Source: Draba incana
Taxonomy: Eukaryota > Streptophyta > Magnoliopsida > Brassicales > Brassicaceae
Reading direction: 5' to 3'
Assembly (NCBI GenBank): GCA_963576765.1
Contig: OY755213.1
Span: 32,774,218-32,838,217 of the forward strand
Length of the DNA: 64,000 nt
Shown: piece by piece, positions 20,614 to 32,959 of the stretch
How positions within the stretch are numbered: the first letter of the stretch is position 1
Layout of the letters: every line of letters starts with the position of its first letter
Translations under genes and position numbers: made by a program
The notes under the pieces: generated by a model
What the model saw: only the letters and a program-made list of their open reading frames with translations
The model's database searches: none
Told to the model about the DNA's origin: nothing

Positions 20614-21977
20614 ATCTAAGGATTTAATATTTGAGTTAACAGTAAAAAAGGATTGTTTTTTATTGTCACCAAGATTGTAAAGGATTTACAAAAACGGTAT
20701 ACAATTATTCAGAAACTTATACGAAGAAAGTAAATCTAATTTATTAAATATGAAGTAAAAACGCTGATATGGCGCCCTCAGAATGATTTTGAGGTGGTTA
20801 ATTATAATTCTATCCCTGGGCAAATCCACTTAATTAATTACGTCATCTGCCATTGACAGTTTAAACCGTTGATTTCCTCGGTTTAGATCTCGACCGTCGA
20901 TTTATAATTCGCTCAAGATGGGACTACTATTCTGATTGTAACTAATTTATTTGGGCTTTAATACGCTAAACGGCCCATATGCATTAAATTGTTTATTACG
21001 ATAGGACTTTTTTTTTTGATGTATTCGTATCCATATATGAAAATCTTCCATATTTATCTTATCATATTAGGAAATATTATATTAAAATATTTGTGTTGCC
21101 CTAATATCTATCTCCCTTATATATATGTGTGTTCTTATATATATATGTGTGTGTTCTGCAGTATCGTTGTTTTCGTTTTCTTATAGATTTTAGGTCTGAT
21201 ATTATGTTACCATGTGTTTTTTACCGTGTATCTGATTTTTCTTTGTTTATGCTTTTGCTAATTTTGATGTTGTTGTTTTCGTGCCAGATTCATCCAACCT
21301 ACAATATATGGATACGAATACATGATTTCTAATATGTAGCAAGTATTTAGAGTTTATATCATGATGATTTGTTTTTGTGTTCCTTTTTTTCTTCGTTGAT
21401 TCTATTTTGATGTTGCAGAGAACAAGGTTTCCAAAAAAATGAATGGATCAAAGCAAAAGCATTTAAAAGGTGATTCAAGTCATGATTTCTTTCTTTTGTC
21501 TTAATATGTTTTAAATGTGATTTTTTTTTTACATCACGTGTATATTATGTTGGAGTTATTGGAAGCATATATTACACAAACTATAGATATGTTTCTCCCT
21601 AAGAACAACCATTCAAACAACAAGGTAAATTTTTTTTCTTTATAGTAATCGATTGGTATTGTTATTTATCAACTATTTAAACAAAATATCAATGAAAGTT
21701 ATCTACTAGAGATATCAGAACCATATCTATTTTTATAACCTATATTATTTATTGATATATCCAAATATTCCATTAGGTGTATCGTATATTTAAAAAACGA
21801 TATGTTTCCCGTTAAGATTGATTAGGATCTAAGATTCGCTAATATCTATAACTTTTTTAACTTATTCGTTCGGTCAAAATCCTAATATTTTATAGTATAT
21901 ATATGTAGATGTATTTATGTGATCCATGCTTGATTGATTCTGGTTTTTTTGTTTGGTTTTTATTTTTATTTTTGTAG
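20614..21977 (+). other. Promoter-like intergenic region
   Basis: At 20955-20982 it has GGGCTTTAA and GGCCCATA, site-II-like motifs common in promoters of plant ribosomal and mitochondrial genes, followed by ATAT microsatellites. A short spliced-looking segment lies near 21419-21475. No recognisable gene follows, so this may be a promoter left from a disrupted gene. Confidence 0.25.
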
Positions 21978-23790
21978 GTTCATTTTGTACAGTTCAGGCG
22001 TTGTTAAGAACATTGTTAGGGACATTGCTTCAAGGGATGTCTCCTTCGAGGTAACTTTGCTTAGTATATTTGATTGAAACCCCTAGCTTTTTGTATATAT
22101 ATATATGTGTGCTTCCTCTTCTAATTACATATCAAAGTTCTACGGTTGTAATTTATTAGAAGTTTGGTATTTTGGTGTTTTTCGCTTATGCTATATTACA
22201 TTATAATGATTATAATGGTTTTCACAAATTTTGTTTACATTGTATGTTTTCTTATTTACAGTTTTAATTTGACAATTTTACAATAAATGTTCATTTTTTT
22301 ATTCTTATTTATGATTTCAAGGTGTCTAATATTGTTGTTTTGATAAATTATTTTTATTAGTATCCTATGGTATTATGATATAATCTTATTAACGATTGCT
22401 AATGGGTTTTTTTTGTTTTGTTTTGTTTTGCAGATTTGTAAGTACTAGATTTTGACCCACGCCATGCATGAGAGTATAAATTTCAGTTTATTGTATAGTA
22501 AAAATATATTGTTTTAAATCATACATACCAAAAATATTAGATAAATAATCATGTCCACTACAAAAATTATTCGATTGGTTTTTGAATTTTGAGTATCTTA
22601 ATAATAAGTCATACGTTTTAAGTCAAAAACAAAGGAAAAAAAATGAATTAGATTCTCCTACCGGAAATAAAGTCTTTGTTTTTTTTTTGTAGATGGTGGT
22701 TGTTAGATATGTGTTTTTGTGTTTGTTCCCTTATATATAGGGAAGTGATGATGGTAGTCTTATTTTAGATTTGAAAAAGAAGGAAAATTATATATATAAA
22801 TGTTTATTTCAGAATTTTATTTAAATTTAATGCAAAATTTTAGGAAATTTTAGGAAATGTTTCTTAATGTTGATAAATTTAGAAATGTGTTATTATTTTA
22901 ATTTTTTAATAGGATAATAATTATCCCTTAAAACACTCTTAGCATGACACATATGATTTTTTAAGTTAGAATGTCTCCTAAAGGTCCTTCAATTAATATA
23001 TATATATATAGGATTGGGTACATATTTAGAGGAGATATCGTATTCTACTTTTGGTTGATGCAGTGATAATTCATACACGTTTCATTACAAATATGTCTAT
23101 AGAAATATTTATTTACGAGTTTTTTGAATTGTTTTTAGGATGTTTGTTGATTCATGCAAACATATAAGATTAATGAAGGGATCATAAGCATCAAGGTTAG
23201 TTTGTATTTTAAATCCAAAATTGAATCGTGTATTTAAGTTTTTAGGGACCAATTTGCACTTTTTATAAACTTATGTATGCAAAAGTATACAAGAGAGGAT
23301 GAGGATGAAGATAGGGAAGAAGAGTACACTGAAGAAGATGATGTAGATCGTGAGTCTTTTTTTTATTTGTAAAATTTCAAAATGGTCCTTGAGATTTGTA
23401 TATATATTCAAAACTATCGTCAGTCTTATACGTAACATATGGTCCTTGAGATTTGTGATTCAATATTTGTTTTACCGTTCGCGATGATTGTTGAATTTTT
23501 TTAAACTCTATGTAGTGTAAATTTCAGAGAAGAGTCCAGACATGGGTGATGTAGCAACCATGGTAGTGAGTATATGTTATAGAAAAATTCTGTTACGTTA
23601 GAGACAATATTCACAGTAGTAACATATACATGGAGTAATTAGCAATTTCAGTCACATAGGAATACTCTTTTTTTTTATTTCTTTATTATTATTCTTTTTT
23701 TATAAATAAATTTGATGTGTCATTAAACCTAACTTTGTGTCTTCTTTTGTTTTTAGGTTCCAGAGAAGAAGAAAGCCTCCAAACAAAGTA
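21978..23790 (+). other. Possible exons of an unrecognised, probably degenerate gene
   Basis: Several short segments have good splice-site borders: 21978-22050 (TAG acceptor, GAG|GTAACT donor; SGVVKNIVRDIASRDVSFE), 23285-23349 (YTREDEDEDREEEYTEEDD), 23528-23562 (KSPDMGDVATM) and one from 23757 (VPEKKKASKQSKQGIKSKNY then stop). Together they suggest a small acidic then lysine-rich nuclear-type protein. No family was recognised. The pieces may belong to different captured fragments, because Helitron sequences are all around. Confidence 0.25.
22445..22475 (-). mobile_element. Helitron 3' terminus (minus orientation)
   Basis: On the minus strand the sequence reads CATGGCGTGGGTCAAAATCTAG followed by T. 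This is the usual Arabidopsis Helitron 3' end: a GC-rich hairpin just before CTAG, inserted 5' of a host T. The hairpin is degenerate. The element would extend to the right, but its 5' end could not be found. Confidence 0.5.
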
Positions 23791-25610
23791 AACAGGGGAT
23801 CAAAAGCAAAAACTATTAAAAGGTTATTAAAACATCTATATTTATAAAATTAGTCTTTTTTTTTTGTAACAGTAGAATCTCTCAAGTCTCAAGGACCATA
23901 TGTCCCTCACATGTAAACAGGTTTCAAGGTGAGTTGAGAGTGCATGAACCATGAATTACCAATACTAACGAGAATTCAAATCATTATATTCTTATTCAAC
24001 TGATTTTGTTTTTTAAAAATGTAATGTATTAAATTTGTTATCATCTTGGACAAACAAAAGAATGTTATGTCTCTATTAAAGAGTTTCATTGATTTACTCA
24101 CGGTATGTTTCTTAAAAAATTCACTTTTTTATAGTTCTGTTTTGTGTTCAATAATTCAACAGCCTAAAACCCTAAATACTACTTTATTACAAATACGAGG
24201 CGTAAGGTTTATAAGCGACGTAATTTTACTGTATATTTTGTTCCATATGTTTCATCATTGGAGTTCTTGCGTTCTTTTGACCTTATTATTTTTCTTTTTT
24301 GTAGGTTTGAATGTGGTCATTGACGTATGGTTGTCTTAGACGTATGTATTTTTTTATAGGTATATCTATTTATTTGGTGGTTTATCGTTCGGTATTTGGT
24401 TTTGATCTTATATTTGTTTGCAATATGGTTAATATTTTGATGTTAGGTTTGGATAAAATCGTCCATAAACTTCCGCGTGCTATTACGGACCTTTATTACA
24501 CTACTGTGAGGGCAGTGCGGACGAGAAGAGGGAAGTTTTTGATGCTTTGTTTCTTATATTAGCTTTCCGGTCTTCGGGGGTTAAAACTAATGTCTCCAAG
24601 TGTTATATTCATTGTTTGCTTAATCTAATTTGTCAACTGTTTTAGTTCTTACATGGAAACGAAGCTAGAAATATAGAAGCTTGCTACGAAAATGGGTCAC
24701 GAGTTGATGAAAACCTTTAAAAAATGTTGTATGGACAAAGGCGTTGCTTTTTACTGCCCAGGATTCCATTATATTGATGTTAATGAAACCAATTTCAAGC
24801 TAAAACTTTGTGTTTTTGTTTGGTATTTTGTTATAGTTACACAATTTAGTTTAATCATGTTGAGGTTTTTGATTATGTTAAGTGTATGCTTTGTGAAATA
24901 AACAAAAAAACGTTTTTTTTTCATTTTTCTTTAAGTACATAGTACACTTTGAATATTTATGTGTATTTGTGACGGTTTAGGCTCTCATGTTAGGATTTTT
25001 CATTTATTAAGTTTCTAAAAGAAAATTGATCGTACAATGTTAATGAATAATTTTAAACGTTTTTTTCTTCAAAATATTAGTGAAAAGTATAAATAAATAA
25101 AACGCTTGTAATAATAAAAATAATAAATATGGGTGTTGAGAAAGGTTATAACAATGAATGGGGAAGACAAAAATCAAAATATTAGAAATATCATCAAAAC
25201 GAATACAAAAAATTACATTTTATATACAAAACTGAAGATTATATATAAAATATTGATTTCTAAAATTAGATCTAAAAATTGAAAAGGTGGTTTGAAAATG
25301 AAACATCAATCAAGTAAATTATTTTAATTCCATAATTTCTTAACGTATTTTACAAAAACATTTTTTTATTAAACAATTATATTAGAAGTTTTTTAACGAA
25401 TCCTAAAATGTAATTAATCATCTCATTTCTAATTGTTAACCAATTTGAAATAACTAAATTTTGTTACTCACATATGTAATATGTTAACCAAAACTTTGTA
25501 ACCCGTTAAAAAATATGTTAGAAAGTGGTTATACATCGATCCAAATTGGTTAATTATTGTTACTTGTCATATACCTGAATGTGGTAGAGTTGAGACTGTT
25601 TTGGTTTCTC
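23791..25610. other. AT-rich Helitron-associated DNA
   Basis: No supported gene. A frame at 24692-24901 (MGHELMKTFKKCCMDKG...) has no recognised relative. Confidence 0.3.
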
Positions 25611-26445
25611 TCAGTTCATCAATTTTGTGGTCTAACTGTAAGGTTTTGCAACTTACAACGAATATGTGTCTTTTTCAAGCGGATTAAATGTTAAAGAAAT
25701 AAATGAGTTAGATACATTTTCCAAGTGGATTCTACAAATCAGAGATAGATTAACTGATGTTCCTAATGATGGGGAAATTGAGATCGATATACCTATAAAG
25801 GCGATTATCACAAAGGTGTACGGATAGAATTATTCAAATCAAAAGGAACCTAAATTTTATCAGTCTAGAGCAATATTAAGCCCACAAAATCACGACGTGG
25901 ATAGTCGTTTGAACGATTATATGCGTGGACAATTATCAGGATATTAAATTTATTCGATGTGTCATATATTTATAATATTATTTATTTATATGACAGTCTA
26001 TGTTATCTTTTTGTTTATTGGGTGATCCGACAATCTATTATAGTTCTGATAGCGTCGAACCATCTGACAATGGTGATAAAGATGACATACTCTACTCTCA
26101 AGAGTTTCTGAACAATATAAATATCTCTGGTTTGCCTAATCAGGAGGTAAGTATGAAACTTGGTATGTCGGTTATACTACTGAGAAACATCGATCCTAAG
26201 GGAAGTTTGTGTACAAGATTGCTTATTACTAGAATGCTTATTACTAGAATGGATAATCGGGTAATTGAAAAACTCATTATAAACACATGATAAACTTACT
26301 AAGATTGTGTTGATCCCTAGAGTGTTTGTGTCTCCTCCAGATGCAAAGTTCCCATTTCGTATGAGATGTCGACAGTTTCCTTTCAGAGTGGCTTTCGCAG
26401 TAAGCATTAACATAAGCCAAAGACAAACTTTAGAAACTCAAAATC
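25610..26445 (+). pseudogene. Helitron RepHel helicase (PIF1-type) remnant
   Basis: Helitrons are rolling-circle DNA transposons encoding a Rep endonuclease fused to a PIF1-like helicase. Frames here give the helicase C-terminal half: KVLQLTTNMCLFQA, FSKWILQIRD, PNDGEIEIDIP, SRAILSPQNHDVD, YYSSDSVEPSD, LLRNIDPKG and FPFRVAFAVSIN. The closing motif normally reads NKSQGQTL but here is NISQRQTLE. Stops (near 25826 and 26290), frame changes and an 18-bp internal duplication at about 26224-26250 show that it is dead. The N-terminal Rep domain is not seen. Confidence 0.8.
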
Positions 26446-26539
26446 AAAAACCAATATTACTCAATTCGATAGATTTTGCAACGAGTTTGGTTATTGATTA
26501 GTCTTTCACTTGCAATGGTTTTGCAATGGATTTGTGTTA

Positions 26540-27660
26540 GTCTTTGGAACAAAGCTTTTTGAAGAAAAATCATTGTTCGATTATGGTGGAGTGAGATGTT
26601 CATGACATAGTGTCCGCACTTTGTGAAGAAGAAGAAGTGAGACGTACAGGACATAAGAAGACGCACTTTGTGATGAAGACGAAGCAGAAGGTTTGGAACT
26701 CACGCTTGAGAAAATACAAAAGATTATGGTGCGAGAAAAATTGGGTTTTAAAAAATGTAAGGCATATAACAAGGTTTGACAAAGAAAGAAAAATGAGTTT
26801 TATGAGCGAGTAAAGGAAGGGAGAAGAGGTTTGATAAAGAAAGAAATATGAGTTTTATGAGAGAGTAAAGGAAGGGAGATGAGATTTCTATGGAAGAAGC
26901 CATAAGTGAGTGTAAGATTTAGTCAAGTTCTTAGAGTAATCAGTTAGAGAATTTTTGGTAGGGTTAACAATGAGTTTAAGGGATATTTTTGGTAGGGTTA
27001 ACAATGAGTTTAAAGGATATTTTTGATATAATCATCTGAATTATTTTTTTTCCTCTGTTTGGAAGATGACATGTGATGGAGTAGTGGTCAAATCTTAAAA
27101 AAAAACCAATATGTTTGAAGAAGAATCATTGTCCAATAATGGTGGAGGGAGAAATACAGGGACAAAGAATTTCTAGATACAGTAAAATATTCGTAGTAGC
27201 AAAGTTTGTATTTTAGGGATAGAACGAAGAGGGCTAAACAGACAAATAATAAAAGATATAAATGACATGACGACGTAAAAGAAATATTTGTAAGCATGAT
27301 AATCCAAAATAAATGCAAAAATATCGCTTGGAATTCATAGTTGAGAAAATACAAAAGACTATGGTACAGATGAATTTGGGTTTTTGTATAAAACAAAAAA
27401 AGTTACGTTTTGGAAAACGTTGGACATATGGCATTGACTGACAAAAGAAAGGAAAATCATATTTTGAGAGAGTGTAGGAAGAGAGCTAAGATTTCTATGG
27501 AATAAACCATGAGCGAGTGATAAAATTAAGCTAAGTTATGAGAGTAATTAGTTAGAGAGTTTGCAGTAGGCTTAAGAGTGAGTTTAAGGGATAGTTTTGA
27601 TGTAATATTTTGAATTGTTTTTTTCCTATGTTTTGCAAGTGTATTTGATGGAGTAGTTGT
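26540..27660. repeat. Diverged ~560-bp tandem duplication with nested short repeats
   Basis: The block at about 26560-27075 (ATGGTGGAG..., GAGAAAATACAAAAGA, GATTTCTATGGAA, TTTAAGGGATA) recurs at about 27135-27650 in the same order with ~20-25% differences. Inside the first copy a ~55-bp piece (about 26775-26880) and a 34-bp piece (GGTAGGGTTAACAATGAG at about 26958 and 26990) are themselves duplicated. It is non-coding, directly after the Helitron helicase relic. Confidence 0.7.
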
Positions 27661-28254
27661 GAAATCTCAAAAAAGAGTGAGAGAAGTTTAATAATAGGTA
27701 ATCTATATTCTCAATTAGGAAGGCAACTAATTAATAAAGAAAATGGTGAGGTTAAACTATGGTTTTCATAATTTAGCATCCCATGATCATTTAAATCACT
27801 TGGTTATGTATGTATGTTATATGAAAGAGATATTAGTTTCTTATAACTCAACATTGAATGTTAAATGTTTACTATATCAAATTATGTGTTCGTCACTCGA
27901 AATAAGTAATTAGTTTTAAAATGACTGTAAATCTTAATTACTAATTCTTTGATAATGTCATCCCGCGCTTGGCAATAATAGTGTTAAAAAGAACTAATGT
28001 TCAAATTCCGTGTTTAAATTATTTTCTTAGGATTTTAGTGTTAAAAAGAAATAATGAGCTAGAAGAATTTTCGGCTTTGTTTAGCTTCTTAGGAATTATC
28101 GTTGTTTTATTCCGTGTAAAACTTACAATACGTTATTTTCTTTCCATGATATCGATGGTGGTTCTCTTACAAGGTTGGTTAAATTTAGTATAAATAATTT
28201 ATATTGACTTTATCTCCGTATATTCCATGATATAGTACAAATGAAACTTATTAT

Positions 28255-28520
28255 CTCCGTATTTTACTTCTTCGTGTTAAGGGGCCTACGTGTTTCAAAG
28301 ACATCCGTGTTGTACGCGGAATTGCTTACCCTACTTTTAAGTGTGCATGTATCGCATAGGGAGTCGTAGAAGACCCGGATGAGTATGTCTATGCAGTTGT
28401 TCAAGCTTCGTATTCATCTTCCAAATGCGCAGTGGGCACCCTATTAGCTACTCTAAGAAGACTTCTCGAATCTCACGAGTATGATAGGATAGTGGCTCTT
28501 GCACGTGATCTATTGGCATA
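28255..28520 (+). pseudogene. Second Helitron helicase fragment
   Basis: A frame reads VKGPTCFKDIRVVRGIAYPTF, a stop, GVVEDPDEYVYAVVQAS and LLATLRRLLES. It matches the part of Helitron helicase just before the Walker A region, normally RGxxSFEDLRTVxGxxxxTFxxAxxxLGLLxDD. It comes from an earlier part of the protein than the 25.6-26.4-kb relic, so it belongs to a different copy or a rearranged one. Confidence 0.7.
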
Positions 28521-28763
28521 ACATACTTCTCAAATTTAGTATTTTTTTTTTATGTTCTCTATTTTATTTTTAAATTATTATTCATGTTGGATATCAATAG
28601 ATTTTATTATAAGGAATAGTTTAAATAAGTATCCTTTAATGTTTTTATTAATTCAACAAATAAAAGTTTGCCTATTCATCTTATATATATTCGATTAATA
28701 TTCAAAATTGTATTTTCTTTTGTATTATCCTATATATTTCAAAATACATGTTATTTCCTTCAT

Positions 28764-28791
28764 CCAGCGCTTGGCGCGGGTCCTTTCCTAG
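28764..28791 (+). mobile_element. Helitron 3' terminus (plus orientation)
   Basis: CCAGCGCTTGGCGCGGG forms a GC-rich hairpin, followed 7 bp later by CTAG with a host T. This is a standard Arabidopsis-type Helitron 3' end. It probably terminates the element that carried the helicase fragment at 28.3 kb. A half-hairpin (TCCCGCGCTTGGC) also sits at 27961. Confidence 0.75.
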
Positions 28792-28806
28792 TTAATACAA
28801 TATTAA

Positions 28807-29562
28807 GGGGTGATTGGTTCGGCTGTAGCTGTAAAAAGTTTGCTGTAGAATTTTTGCTGTAATTGTTTTTGCTGTAGCTGTACATTTTTTTTTGCTGCAG
28901 AATTTTTTGCTGTAGATTTTGTTTGCTGTAGATTTAGAAGCTGTAGCTGTAAGTTTTTAGCTGTAACTATTTTAAAATAAAACATGGTTGGTAAGTATAC
29001 AATATGTGAGGTAGTTTTAGTTTAATTAGTTTGTGTAGATTAAAATTATTATAATTTAGAAATTTATTGCTATTTTAAACATAAATAAAATTAGTTAAAA
29101 AGAACAATTTTATATGTAAACTAAATTTATTTTATATGTTAAAAGTAGCAATAAATTTCTAAATTATAACAATTTTTATATGTATAAACTAATTAAAACA
29201 TCATATATTGTATATTACTAATCATGTTTTATTTTAGAATATTTTTATATCTAAAAATTTGAAGTTACAGCTTATAAATGTACAACAAAAAAATCTGCAG
29301 CAAAAAAAATGTACAGCTACTACCAAATAATTTTTACAGTCCAAAAAATAAGGTTTTAGGTTTTTGATAAGTTACAGCCAGAAAAAAAAAAAGTTTTTAT
29401 TTTTTGGGTTGTAACTTTGAAAAGAAAGCTACATCATGATTGGTAAAAATTAGAAACAAGACTTTAGTTTTAGTTTGAAAGCTACAATATGATTGGTAAA
29501 GATTTTGTAATTTTTTTTAAAACAAGGTTGTAGACTAAATTAAAGTCCAACCAATCATCCCC
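28807..29562. mobile_element. MITE 2 (GGGG-TGATTGGTTGG family, 4-bp TSD)
   Basis: The ends GGGGTGATTGGTTCGGC and CCAACCAATCATCCCC are inverted, flanked by TTAA at 28803-28806 and 29563-29566. The left part has repeated GCTGTAG units, mirrored by TACAGCT units on the right. It is related to MITE 1 by termini and internal CTGTAGCTGTA blocks. Confidence 0.8.
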
Positions 29563-29569
29563 TTAATCA

Positions 29570-29850
29570 TGAAATATGATGTATATAGATGGCGATTGGT
29601 CTCAGCTAATGACGTGGTTGGCTGCCCCTATTGCAAAACCAAAAATGACTCTCCGAAGGCTAACAACGCAAGCTACTGTCTTCTATGTTTGGAAGAAAGG
29701 AACACTCGCACCCACGATGGCTCTGCTCTTTCGCACACCGCTCTTTTTAGGCTGGTCAATAGATGTATCAAAAAGATATATACTTGCGCGTCTTCATCAG
29801 AAGAATTTCTCGAGTCTCTTTTCTTTATGGTTCACTTACGAGTAATTGCT
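29570..29850 (+). pseudogene. LINE reverse-transcriptase tail (zf-RVT) fragment
   Basis: One frame reads SQLMTWLAAPIAKPKMTLRR, LTTQATVFYVWKKGT and ILARLHQKNFSSLFSLWF. This is the end of plant L1 zf-RVT domains (…TLRRLxxQAxxxxxWKERN…ILARRxRKxFxxLMxLWF). Only about 85 residues remain, just beyond MITE 2. Confidence 0.7.
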
Positions 29851-30173
29851 TCTCTGACTAGTTTACCCGGTTTCGATTAGGCTTTTTAAAAAAAAATTAG
29901 ACCTCTTGAAATTTATAGCTTCGCCAAGCTCATGTAACAAAACCGTTTCTTTAGTATGCTACTAATCTGGTTCCTTTCTTAATTACCATTTTATATATAA
30001 AAAAAAAACTGTCATGTGTAAATTTACAAAAAAAGTAAAGGTTAGTTGCAATTTTTTGTTTTTAATTGATATTGATATATGCATATATACTTTGTGTCGG
30101 AGAGATCTTATTATTAGGTTACACTTTTAGCATTCCCAATTGTCTAGGGTTTACCCCGATAATCGAGAATCAA

Positions 30174-30987
30174 TGGCTCTCGGGGAATACGTAGCCGAGA
30201 CGATGACAGAGTCAATGGAGGAATCTTCGGCCGTCAACACTGCTTCCCTGAAAAAACGTAAGGAATCTTCGGCCGTCAACACTGCTTCCCTGAAAAAACG
30301 TAAGGCCGATTCCGATCCGGCGGAAGAGTCAGAAGAGAGCGACGGCCATGATGAAAAATACGTTAACCCTAACGACGAGTTCTTACACGCCACGTGGTGG
30401 ACTGCCCCTGAATGGGATGTGGATAGCTATGATGGTCGCGAGAATCATTCTTCTCAAGAGGAAGACGAGTTTTCCGACAAAGAGGATGAGAGACTATGGC
30501 GCCGCCTAAAACGCCAGCTCATCGGGACCAAGGTTTGAGTTTTTGAACTAAAGTCGAGAGTGTAATAATAATCAAATAGTAATTCAATAATCAAAAGTCA
30601 GTATGTAGTACCATAGGGTATATATAAAATAGCTTACTATTTGATTATTGAATTACGCATTCCAGAAATACAGCCAAGAGTAGAGCAAAAAGAATGTTAT
30701 TGTTTTGAGTTGTTGGCTAATTATCATTCACCTCTTTACAAGTTGATATGCTACTAAATCTGGTTCCTTTCTTATTGGTTTTCAAACAGGGATTCAATGT
30801 GGAGTTTGTGGAAGTAGTGAGAGGTTATTATACAAAAGGAACAAGATCCAAGTCGTACATTACATTTATGGCTAGGGAGGAACCCGGTGGACCTCTGGTC
30901 GAGTATCAAGCGAAGGTGTGGTGTACCGTTGTTCAAAACGAGAACTATCCCATCCTGTGTAGACCGGCTCCTACCAAGAAAACTTGA
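30174..30987 (+). CDS. Cystatin-related (cystatin/monellin fold) protein, copy A, exon 2 missing
   Basis: This belongs to a Brassicaceae-specific cystatin-related family (At3g05685-like) of unknown biochemical role. Exon 1 (30174-30532) encodes an acidic, low-complexity N-terminus with an exact 42-bp tandem duplication (SSAVNTASLKKRK twice), then YVNPNDEFLHATWWTAPEWD. The last exon (30790-30987) encodes NVEFVEVVRGYYTKG, SYITFMA, AKVWCTVVQNENYPILCRPAP, the conserved cystatin-like C-terminus. Copy B has a 156-bp middle exon that is absent here. Because that exon is a multiple of three and both junctions are phase 0, exon 1 can splice to exon 3 in frame, giving a shortened ~185-aa protein. An inverted ~20-bp repeat marks the deletion point (about 30571-30660). 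Expression is uncertain. Confidence 0.6.
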
Positions 30988-31200
30988 TTTATTCACCTAA
31001 CATATACAAAGGTTATTTTTTATCTGCCTCGATTGTATATAACAACATGTTACTGACTTTTGAAAGGTTTTTTTTTTTTTTTTAATTCTGCCTCAGTTAC
31101 AACATGTTGTCTATCTCACCTATTTGCTAACATTGACGACAGTTTAAAAGCCAACTCATTGAGAACAAGGTTAAGCTTTGACCTAATTAATTTAAAGGAA

Positions 31201-31398
31201 TCGAGTGTGGAATTTGTGGAAGTGGCGAGTGGCAATTATACGTCAGGATCAAGATCCAAGTCTTACATTACATTTATGGCTAAGCAGAAACTTGATGGTC
31301 CTCTTGTCGAGTATCAAGCTAAGGTGTGGTGTACACTTGTTAAAAACGAGAACTATCCCATTCTTTGTAGACCGGCTAATTCTACGACAAAGCCTTGA
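31201..31398 (+). pseudogene. Orphan cystatin-related terminal exon, copy C
   Basis: The segment reads VEFVEVASGNYTSG, SKSYITFMAKQK, EYQAKVWCTLVKNENYPILC, clearly homologous to the last exon of copy A, 0.2 kb upstream. The acceptor region is changed (AAAG instead of CAACAG-type) and no exon 1 or 2 precedes it. It is either an unused alternative terminal exon of copy A or a relic of tandem duplication. Confidence 0.65.
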
Positions 31399-31399
31399 A

Positions 31400-32950
31400 A
31401 CCAAAATTTGTAATCGTAGACGCAACTTTTCTTTTGTTGTAGATGCTTTAGCTTTAGATGGTGTGCATGTTTCAATATGTTATGTCCAAGCAAGCTCAAA
31501 CATGTTTAAACTTATGTCTTATATGCTTTTTCATAAATAGAAAATATTTAGCTCTATGACGACATAGAAACAAAATTTGCGCTCTGGTATTTCTGAAATC
31601 ATGCATGCTAAAATAATTATTTTGGTTTTTACCACAAAAAAAAAAAAAATCATGCATGCTCAGTTATTTAGCTTTCTAGAATAATTTAGAAAATTCAGCT
31701 CAAAGAACACATTTATTGTAAAGTTTTGATTTGAATACAGTTTTACATTCAATTACAAAAAATGAAAAAATAATACTTATTGAATTACATTCAATTACAA
31801 TTTTACATTCAGTTACATTCAATTGGCTCTACTAAAGCCTTAATAGAAGGCCATGGTGATAATTAATAGTCTAAGTTGGTGACTTGATTCTCTTTTGTCT
31901 AGAATTGGAAATTGGATTGGCGAATACAGGGGATGGAGACTGGAGTTGGCAAAAAAGGACATGGAATAGGAAGTCAAATTGTTAATGATCTTCTGATTGT
32001 GTAACAAAAAAGGACACATGTACATGGTCAAATTGTTAATGATCTACTGATTGTGTAAATCATTCTAAAAAGACCACTTAACAAAGGCAGCCAATTGACA
32101 TCGCTCTTTTGATACTATGAAACTTCCTTTGTGTTGCCAATATCTAAGGATATAGCCTATATGTATACTAAATAATAAGTTGTTTCTATAGCAAGTTATT
32201 TTCAATCATTGTTTGTTTTTCAAGGTGTTAATTTGCGAGCTTATTGCTGCTGTGGGTGATGTGTTTGCTGCTATTGAACCGTCACAATGCCCCCGAGTGA
32301 CAAGAACAAAACTATATATAAAAGAAAGTTCCTAATTTTGCAACCATGCATGGTAGGATGATGAAAAAGAGAAGGAAATAAATAAGAAATCAAATTGTTC
32401 CATTGTATTCAAGAAAATACTATACATATTTGTATTTACCTATGGTCACGACATGGTCTCTTTTTTCCGATGTCTATAATTTAAAGGAGACATGAGCTTC
32501 CTCTGCTTTCTAGTATGAAAAATCTTGCACTTTCCCTAGTTACTTTTTCTACTTGGTGATTGTGGTGGCATGCGTTATTTGAATCATTGCGAAATATTCA
32601 ACATTGATTTCCAGCCAAATAGATATGTCTCCATCCTACACTTTTGCGATGGAATTTATACATGTGTGTGTAATCATTTCATAGAAACGGTAAAAATTAG
32701 AAGATCTCTAAGTATTGTCTTATACTTCAAAGGATTTGATCTCAGTCTTCATGTATTTCTCATTGAAAGAGCGATGTCAAGTGGTCTCAGAAAATTGGTG
32801 GTTGTGACATTGATGGATCCCTGAGTTTATGGAAGATTTTTAAGGAATTTTTTTTAAAAAGACTTATAAAAGATTAATGGGGTATTCACATTACCACAAT
32901 ATAAATCATGACATATGATTTATAACTATTTATAAATGAGCTATGACCTT
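31400..32950. other. Intergenic; includes a flank shared with the 19.9-kb locus
   Basis: The segment at about 32025-32152 is similar to 19870-19938 plus 20610-20625 and represents an empty MITE site. A frame at 32570-32824 (FDLSLHVFLIERAMSSGLRK) faintly resembles an F-box/FBD protein segment but is too weak to call. Confidence 0.4.
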
Positions 32951-32959
32951 GCACAATTA

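Noticed and set aside
32570..32824. F-box/FBD protein fragment
   Set aside because: The similarity is too weak and no diagnostic LPxxLL motif is present.
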